A DNA stretch of 64,000 nucleotides from Sclerodactyla briareus (taxonomy: Eukaryota; Echinodermata; Holothuroidea; Dendrochirotida; Sclerodactylidae). Positions 57,435 to 64,000 of the stretch are shown in pieces; position 1 is the stretch's first letter; each line of letters begins with the position of its first letter. Below the pieces are notes generated by a model that made no database searches, had not been told where the DNA came from, and saw only the letters and a program-made list of their open reading frames with translations. Location: NCBI GenBank assembly GCA_026419785.1, contig JAODTK010005578.1, positions 294,501 to 358,500 of the forward strand, in the 5' to 3' direction. The translations under genes were made by a program, and so were the position numbers.

Positions 57435-57750
57435 CCTGATAGTCTGATTCTATCCTTGATGATTTTTGTTTCACTCCGCGCACCCGGACTGTGCGGAGTG
57501 TATACCAAGGAACACGGCAATACAATGGAAATCCTGTTAAGGTGGAGTCATGGAGTATCATATGATGTACTGATTCTTGTTTGGATAGGCTAATCCGCTT
57601 TTCATGGTTGTTATTGTTTTCGTTGAAGGCTTGATTCTGTTTTCGATGGTGATCCTTTTTCGAGGATGATTCTTTTTTCCCCGATTGTTGATTCTTTTTT
57701 CGCTGGGTTGATTCCAACTTTGATGGATTTGTTAGGTTTCGCACTCCGTA
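57435..57750 (-). repeat. Right inverted repeat of the fold-back-like element
   Basis: On the minus strand this reads from the terminus (TACGGAGTGCGAAAC, 57750 inward) through the AGTTGGAATCAACCCAGCG block, 20-bp-type repeats, AACAGGAT (inverse near 57535) and the CACTCCGCGCA hairpin, to AATCAGACTATCAGGATTTG. The order equals that of 53956-54345. Confidence 0.8.
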
Positions 57751-57820
57751 ATTTTCGCTCGCGTAGTATGGTTAGATTTCAATCGAATCCAATCGATTAA
57801 CTCAATTAGCTTCCCCATAG
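57751..57820 (+). repeat. TCCGTTCG repeat, right portion resumed
   Basis: ATTTTCGCTCGCGTAGTATG, GTTAGATTTCAATCG and AATCCAATCGATTAACTCAA followed by TTAGC align with TTATTCGCATAGTTTG, ATTTTAATTACC and TCCAATTGAATTACCCCAAT followed by TAGCG at 31014-31066. This completes the monomer that stops at 53955. Confidence 0.6.
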
Positions 57821-59120
57821 CCATTCCCGTTGAGCACTCTGTGAGAGATGTTTGTTCGCTCCTATCTCTGCAAGGCATGCACATGTAGCAGGGACCGGTT
57901 TTTATATCTTCCAGTCAGGTCCAGATAAGCTACCTTCAGGGAGACTAGCTTAGCCTGTACTGAGTTCTTATGTATTCTGATAATATAACTCAATTGACTG
58001 TCTAAGTTTTTCCACATAATCACGCATTTGTATTGAAATGAGTTGGAACTGTTTAAAGGGTAATATCATTCAAACGTGATAAAATGAGGTTGAAAAATGG
58101 GATAAGTAGTCAACATCTATTAGTATAATTCTCGAAATCATTTGAGTTCAGATCACCCAAATGCTGATATCACTCAAATCATAGATGCTATAGGGTTGGA
58201 AGTTGGGATCCATAGTCTAAATATTGGAAGGTCATTTGAAGTCAAATTAAGAACAGTTTCCGATTTGAATGTAACTCGGTACGTACAGTAAAGTCCACAC
58301 TTTGGTGTGAATAGTTTGAGGGTCTCATTTAATACAGTCGGGGTAAAGTAAAATTAGGAACAATGTCCTGATTTGAATGAATCCTCATAAATTAAGGCAA
58401 TAAGGTTGGAATATTTGAAGGTAATTTGGGAGGTCATCCGGGGGTTCATTGAGTCAGTCACATTAGCGAACAGTGCCCGATTCGAACTAGACCTGATACA
58501 TTTAGTCAACTTTTGATCGCGCACAAATATGTGGACTTGCGTTTGAATCGTGCTTGTTAATGAACTACTATTTGGGATTATTGAGTAGAATTAGGTTGCA
58601 ATGAGCGAGGTATGGTCATTAAGATAACAAAGCGCAAGTGGAACGTCTTGATTAGATTCGGACGGCAAAAATGGGTGAATACACTACATGTTCTTCACCA
58701 ATCCACAGTATTGTTGTTCATATTTAGTGACCTTTACTGACATCTGTCCATTAACCTTGGAATGGCTGGGAACATGTCTACCACATTGGCCTACCCTAAT
58801 ATTTGCTACAGTGCCAGCACAAAGTACTCATCTAAATCATTCCTAGGCCTGTATATTAACTAAATATAGCCTACCCAACAGATTACTCAACATATGGAAA
58901 AAGCCAACTCCTTTCTGGGTACCAGCCGACAACCAGAGCGAGATGTGTGAGAGACAAATAATCTCCCCCTGGTCAATGGGTTGTTATTGCAACTAGGATA
59001 CGACCTGACCTTCTGACAGATAAGGTAGGTTGGTAAACACTGGTATCAGAGAGATGGAGTAATGTGAACAAAACCTCTCTCACACTGTCACAGCGGAGCT
59101 AGCTCAATGGAATTGGGAAC
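57821..59120. other. Unannotated non-coding stretch
   Basis: No gene is seen. Short related phrases (ATTTGAGTTCAGATCACCC, ATTTGAATGTAACTCGG, ATTTGAATGAATCC, with AGGTCATTTGAAGTCA and AGGTAATTTGGGAGGTCAT) recur at 58060-58460 and may be a strongly diverged tandem repeat of about 120 bp. Confidence 0.4.
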
Positions 59121-59124
59121 TGGT

Positions 59125-59470
59125 GGTAAGTAATTGGATTTTAATTAGAAGATAATGAAAAATATGCAAAACATAAATGTAAAATCAGCATAGGCAGGTG
59201 GCATGCTTATCACACCCAAAAGTTTCAACATGATTGCATTTACGGGTCAGAAGTACGAATGAAAAGACTTATTGGGGTAATTAATTGAATTTAATGAAAT
59301 TTCATCGCACTATGCAAACGAAAAATTAACTCAGCGCAGCCAGTGGTATGCTCGCATGTACGGTTCAGAAGTACGGTGGAAGTGAACGGAACGAACGGAC
59401 GAACGAAACGAACTAACGAACGAAACAAAAAGCGAAAACAACGGGACGGGAGACATGATGACTGTAGAGC
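59125..59470 (-). repeat. TCCGTTCG repeat, two monomers in reverse
   Basis: On the minus strand: CCAGCTGCGGGTAAGCGC, TTTCGTTCGTTAGTTCGTTT, CGTTCGTCCGTTCGTTCC, ACTTCTGAACCGTACATGCG, TTCGTTTGCATAGTGCGATG and AATTCAATTAATTACCCCAA parallel 30568-31066. A second partial monomer follows (ACTTCTGACCCGTAAATGCA, TTGCATATTTTTCATTATC, AAAATCCAATTACTTACC). Confidence 0.7.
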
Positions 59471-60065
59471 GCTTACCCGCAGCTGGAAAATGCAGCTATT
59501 TTGTTTGCCCTCATTTTGCAAACATAAAAATTTGGGTAATAAATTCCATAGTTCGTGGCTTTAATGAAATGAAAAGCTGGAACTCAGGGAGGCCTTCATG
59601 ACATATTATTTGTGTAGAATGGAAGTTAGCGAAATATTGTAGGAAGAGGATATGAGAATAATCATAAATTTGATGCGGGTAACGCTGGGTACGCTCGGCA
59701 CCCTGTAACATTGAGAGTTACACAAATTAAAGAGTATGTCCAGCACACAACCTTGCTGGTTGATGTTTTTTTTTCTTGTATCTTTTCTTTCAATTTTTGA
59801 TATTCTTGTACTGACAGACCTGAAATAGCATCACTCAATAGGATAATGTGCTTGAGTGCATGAAATGTGAGTAAAATTCAACAGTGGACAATTTATGCCC
59901 CACATTCTGACGTTGCCGACCGGAATGAGCAAATTACATTTACTTTGTTGGTTCCGATGTTAGTAGGAGGCCAGGATAGAGGGTCACTGTGGGAGTCTCT
60001 GCTCAAGCACGATTATCCAGAGATTGCCAAACAACCTCAAACTATAGGCATGTGGTTAGCATGTG

Positions 60066-60731
60066 TCAGTTTATTGGGTCATTGCATGCACGGCACAAAT
60101 TATCAAGTTCCAATTTAGCGAGTATGTTGCAGTTTGAAAAAGTTGAGCCCCGTTTTATGGAGGGGGGGGGGGGGAGGTCAATGTGTTTTAAGGATTCATA
60201 TAGAGAACAAATTATGTCATTTCTTATTCCTCCAGTGCAAAAGAATTTACCAGTAACGCTGTTATTGGGGGCGTCCGTGAGGTTGGTGCGTACGTGTGTG
60301 TATGTGCGTGTGTGTAATGTGACACCCACTTTAGCTTGATATTGAAGAAACGCAATCGTTTCAGTGGGGACGGAGGGGGGGGGGGGGGGGTTAACTGCGG
60401 GGAGGACAGTGAAAACCCCCAAGGATATTAGTAGCACGTGGGGGATAGGGACATCGATTGCCTTATTGACACTACTCAATGACAGACCGCAGGGGAATAG
60501 TGAAAACATTGAAATTGTAAAACATTTGGCCGTTTCGCCCGATTCTATATAATCTAAAATGAGCATGCCATCATTCACTAGTTTAGGGGAGCTTGTGAGA
60601 ATGACTTTATTGCGTATCTGTGAAAACCCCCGTGGGAACTGGCATGCAGTTGCTGTGGTACCATGTACATGATTGTATATGTTCAAAAAAAGGATAGACG
60701 CAGTCACCAGTAGTACCGTGATGTCTCCCAT
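60066..60731 (-). other. Longest open frame in the window, function not recognised
   Basis: A 221-codon minus-strand frame begins with a hydrophobic, signal-peptide-like segment (residues about 1-25, MGDITVLLVTASILFLNIYN) and has a second hydrophobic stretch (about residues 92-112). Two proline runs (about 116-120 and 187-190) are read from the G runs at 60375-60390 and 60162-60174, so the frame depends on the exact length of those homopolymers. I recognise no domain, and there is no visible gene context. It could be a chance frame, a relic, or an exon; I favour chance. Confidence 0.15.
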
Positions 60732-61419
60732 GTGATAACTGTTTGAAACTGCTGTGAATCACCTCGCTTACACAGGGAATTACTGCTGACACTGTGCTTA
60801 CCGGCTAATGGGAAGGTTGCAGAATGTGAAGATTAAGCAAAAAATGTGGTGAAAGTGGCTGATGAATAAGGAGCTTCCGTTATGCCGGAAGAGACCGAGG
60901 AGACAGTTGGGTTTGCGCTTGTGTTTGAGATATATAATAACCATGGGACAAGAATGTGGAGCTAGCGAATAAAGAGTTATGCGACTGCGGGATCCGGGTC
61001 GAATCGAATACTGGAATAGTAAACAAGAAAAGGACACCAATGAGCGCAGCGACATGGCTACTGCGAATACAATCAATGGCGGACCAGTCATGGATAGGAT
61101 TGGGGCGAAGTGAGGGGCGGGACGGGTCAGGTTGTTATGTGAGGGTAATGGAGACAAGACGTAACGTAGAACGAAGTAACGTTCCCTCAGCAGGCATGAT
61201 AGATGGGTAACTGCATGATGGAAAAATGTAAGAGTGGGAAGTGTAGGCGACCAGAAACATTCGACGTGAGTTGGGGTAGTTCTTCTTAGCCTTCACAGCT
61301 TTACATATCAGGCAGGCATTTCCTGCAAACGAGAGACCACTATTAGGGAACGTTAGGAAAAGTTCTGGTTTAGTTCTTATATCAGCAGTTCAACAAGGAA
61401 GGAAATCACTATTGCTGGT

Positions 61420-61439
61420 GGGGGGGGGGGGGGGGGGGG
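61420..61439 (+). repeat. G20 homopolymer
   Basis: A 20-base run of G. Similar runs are scattered through the window and can form G-quadruplexes; their lengths are also prone to sequencing error. Confidence 0.9.
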
Positions 61440-61626
61440 TGGTCCAAAAAATTGCTATAGTATTCTGACATGCCGCCTGTTGCCAACCATTGATTCCCAT
61501 GTGTTAGGTTTCGGAGAATAGAAAGTTGTGCCATTGAAAGCAAAATTTTCAGCATGATCAGCAAATTTGTGAATGTATTCACTTCGGATAAATAGTAATT
61601 ACAGTATTAGAAAGCATTCACGGTAG

Positions 61627-63033
61627 ACTATCACTGACAAAATAAAATTGGTTCGCTAGACTAACAAAGGTTACTCTATCTGGTGCCTCGTTCGACTAAC
61701 TTTTGACTACCTTACGTTTTTAGTCAATATAGATGGACTAACCTTTGTTTGTAAGCGGTTAGTCCAGCTCGCTGGACTAAGTATGGTTAGTCAAATCATG
61801 TTAGTTCAAGCTTGCTGGACTAAAAAAAACCCCCCCTTTATACTGCCGATAGACTAAGTTTTGACTAAGTTTTGCGTTAGTCTATCCGGTGCCTTGCCTT
61901 TTCGACTAACTTTTGACTACCAGGTTAGTCCAGGGGAGCTTGACTAACCTGCTTGGCGACCTTTTGACTAGTAAGTACGCAGTACGATCACATTGATTGT
62001 TGCGAATGGTTAGCCTTCGTCCGCCATGCACTTTAAGTTACGCAGGACATATAACAAGCGTACTAGTATGGCCCGCGACAGATGAAAACCAACAAAGCTA
62101 CTCTCGGTATGCCTGTATGATTCATACTGAATCGCACAATTGCTGGTAGGCCATACGGTATGACGGAAAACATAAACTAAAACTGAGTGTCATATCCAAT
62201 GAAGTGTGCATTCATTAGTCCTTGAGCAGGAATTGTCCTTATTCATATTTACAAGAGCTGCAAATTAATTACCAATTCATTGGAAGTCCAAAGTAGGCCA
62301 ATCGAAAGAAAACAAGTATCGACACGAGACGAAACAATAAGGTGATCTAAAGGTGAACAACTGATCACCACAACTTCAGTTACTTAGTACTCGGATACTA
62401 CTTTCAACACTGACGACAATTGAGTGAATGGAATGCTCGGGAAGGGGTTTTTTCCGAGGCTCGTGGTGTACCACAGTTGTGTGACAAACGGTGAGAAACC
62501 CACATGACAGACAAAGAGTCTAGATTAAGAAATAACATAAGGCAGCCTCAGTCCACTAATTGGATTGAAACATCACTTGTTTGTCAACGAAGGTGATTGA
62601 GTAGTTGGAACGCAAGAAAAAAATAGTCGTAAGATACAATCATGATCATTTTTTTTATCAAGTTTCAATGCGTCGACCCTATAACCCCCTTGGTCCAGTC
62701 ACGCTCCTAACACAGCAGGACAGAAGGACTGTTTGTTTCCCCGCAAAATGTAGTATCACGCTAAGTTAGTCAAAAGTTAGTCATGACTTAGTCATGGCAA
62801 TCCCGCAGACAGAATCGCTTTGCAGCCAAAGTTAGTCCATCGCATATTTTTGAGCTAGTCTATCCATGGGCTGTGCTCAAAGGTTATTAGTCTATCTTTA
62901 GGCGGGTAGGCATGCCTCACAAAGAACGGGATTTTCATCCCGAATGTTAGTCATTCTAGCTTGACTAGCCTGCTAGACTAACAATTATTAGTCCATTCTT
63001 GATTTTGACTAACTTATTTTTTGGTTCAGTGTA
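61627..63033. mobile_element. Putative transposon with GACTAA/TTAGTC-dense arms
   Basis: Two dense clusters of GACTAA and its complement TTAGTC lie at about 61658-61975 (at least 12 occurrences) and 62762-63015 (about nine). Unrelated sequence without the motif lies between them. The outer edges read ATCACTGACAAAATAAAA on the left and TTATTTTTTGGTTCAGTGTA on the right, imperfect inverse repeats of the form CACTGA(A/C)..AAAAAATAA. The layout resembles a DNA transposon with long motif-rich subterminal regions. No transposase is visible and no clear target duplication was found. Confidence 0.5.
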
Positions 63034-64000
63034 CAAACAATACCACCTGGCTAGGATAATCAAAATAGTCCTATTTTTTATTCTGCACTTCCAAAAAAAT
63101 CTATTGAGTCATGTCTGTGGGTATATGTGTGTGCAACACCCCTTGTCAGCACCAGCTAACGAACCGCAAACAAATTAGGCACTGTGGGTTGCTCATGTGG
63201 TGAGATGCACCCTATGGTTTTTAGTGTCAGTTCAGGGTAATCCAGGGTTATGACAGGCAGAGTAAAAAAATTGTCGGCATGATATTAATGATGGAAGTAT
63301 CTACTAAGTTCATATCAGGTAGTGGGTTGCGGTTGCAAATATGGTGAGGGATGACCCTGTTGTTTTGGTGTGAGTTCAAGGTCATCGAAGGTCACCATAG
63401 GGGAAACCTTCTATATCTTAGCAACGAAATTTAAGAGCAATGTCTTAATTGAAAGTTTCGTTCGTCTAGGAGAACCACATCTGGTGACCTACGTTGACCT
63501 CATTTGAACCGTTGACCTCATTTTGACCGAAAGACCTTGTGGACCTTAGAGGTCATTTGTTCATGACTACCAGACTCGTTTTATGCAGCAAACAATAAGT
63601 CAATTGCATTGATGTACTAAAACACTTCCATCACACGCTTCTCAGTTATGTCCTCTGAAAAGGGCGACGAAACAGTTTAAAGAAAATGATGAATTTGGTC
63701 ATGTTCGACATTGACTTCTCAGAACATGTGGAGGACTGTCGTAATTGGAAGTTTCGTTCGTCTGTGTGGCTACCATTAGACTCAACTTTCTATGTACACA
63801 CAGAAAGAAGTTGACAATGCTGTAATTGCAGTCTATTAAACCAGTTGACATTAAATTATCCGGGGTCCCCGAAGTGTCCCAGTAGCAAGTATGTTGTTAT
63901 TTTGTTACACCATGCCCAGCCACGGAGACACAAATATACGCAAAGTTGATTGATCATTCAGCTCTCAGTGGTACCCACACTATCCTTCAATCCATGGTAG
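63034..64000. other. Unannotated right edge with weak GGTCA-type similarity
   Basis: Steps such as GTGAGTTCAAGGTCATCGAA, GGTCACCATAGG, GGTGACCTACGTTGACCTCA and TTAGAGGTCATTTG at 63370-63560, and the doubled phrase GAAAGTTTCGTTCGTCT / GGAAGTTTCGTTCGTCT (about 63450 and 63747), suggest about 300-bp diverged tandem units of the dispersed repeat family. No gene is seen. Confidence 0.45.

Larger units (their letters stand above)
53956..57750. mobile_element. Fold-back-like element with long modular inverted repeats
   Basis: The left terminus TACGGAGCGCGAAACGTAAC and the reverse complement of the right terminus, TACGGAGTGCGAAACCTAAC, are near-identical. Long inverted repeats extend inward to about 54345 and 57435. 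Each contains the same modules in the same order: terminus, an AGTTGGAATCAACCCAGCG block, tandem ~20-bp AAGAATCAACCCATCGGAAA units, an AACAGGAT segment, a CACTCCGCGC/GCGCGGAGTG hairpin, and an AATCATCAAG..AATCAGAC segment. Flanks ATTTAC and ATTTTC are a possible target duplication. The interior (about 54346-57434) holds no recognised transposase. The host TCCGTTCG repeat is continuous if the element is removed. Long TIRs with internal tandem repeats are the hallmark of fold-back elements, including the TU elements known in sea urchins. Confidence 0.7.

Noticed and set aside
1-64000. CRISPR array, prophage, operon or integron
   Set aside because: The tandem arrays lack spacer diversity between conserved repeats, and gene density and element types are those of an animal genome.

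Overview
The window looks like non-coding, repeat-dense chromosomal DNA from a metazoan, probably a marine invertebrate. This is inferred from many short interspersed and tandem repeats, several classes of decayed LINE, tRNA-derived repeats, MITEs of a type common in marine invertebrates, long TA, GTAT and C/G tracts, and the absence of long open reading frames. I found no operon, no bacterial ribosome-binding site, no rRNA, no CRISPR array, and no host gene that I recognise. The longest uninterrupted reading frame (221 codons, 60066-60731 minus) resembles nothing I know.

Layout from left to right: a roughly 341-bp tandem array (1416-2464); a reverse-oriented LINE reverse-transcriptase relic (2840-3900); a small inverted-repeat element (about 4155-4600); several tandem blocks, including a dispersed 'GGTCA' repeat (7741-8500); a TA tract (9001-9199); a LINE 3' end with a GACAA tail (10293-10780); the first member of a TIR transposon family (12140-12995); an array of 47-bp palindromic units (17100-18478) with a 73-bp hairpin element inside it; a CCAACAAACAC MITE (19671-19999); GTAT microsatellites; a long LINE relic with endonuclease and RT remnants (21550-23560); a tRNA-derived SINE split by a LINE fragment (24472-25908); a 130-180-bp tandem array (27700-28600); a double tRNA-derived repeat (29109-29515); and repeats containing TCCGTTCG (30555-31070).

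The right half holds a second TIR transposon (31378-32944), tandem blocks with TCACGCGAGTCAC and with a 41-bp alternating unit (37560-38745), further GGTCA-type units (39110-39720 and 43380-43812) split by a LINE relic (43812-45480), a cluster of two more TIR transposons around another LINE (45611-50053), a 3.8-kb fold-back-like element with long inverted repeats (53956-57750) lying inside an older repeat, and a possible transposon with dense GACTAA/TTAGTC motifs (61627-63033).

Nothing here forms a pathway. The story is of nested mobile elements. LINE fragments sit inside a SINE and inside a tandem repeat, a hairpin element sits inside a satellite, and a fold-back element sits inside an interspersed repeat. 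The most unusual objects are the fold-back-like element (53956-57750), the TIR family beginning CAGGGCTGTTCACACTAG, and the hairpin-forming 47-bp satellite. All calls come from reading by eye. Boundaries are approximate unless a junction is described.
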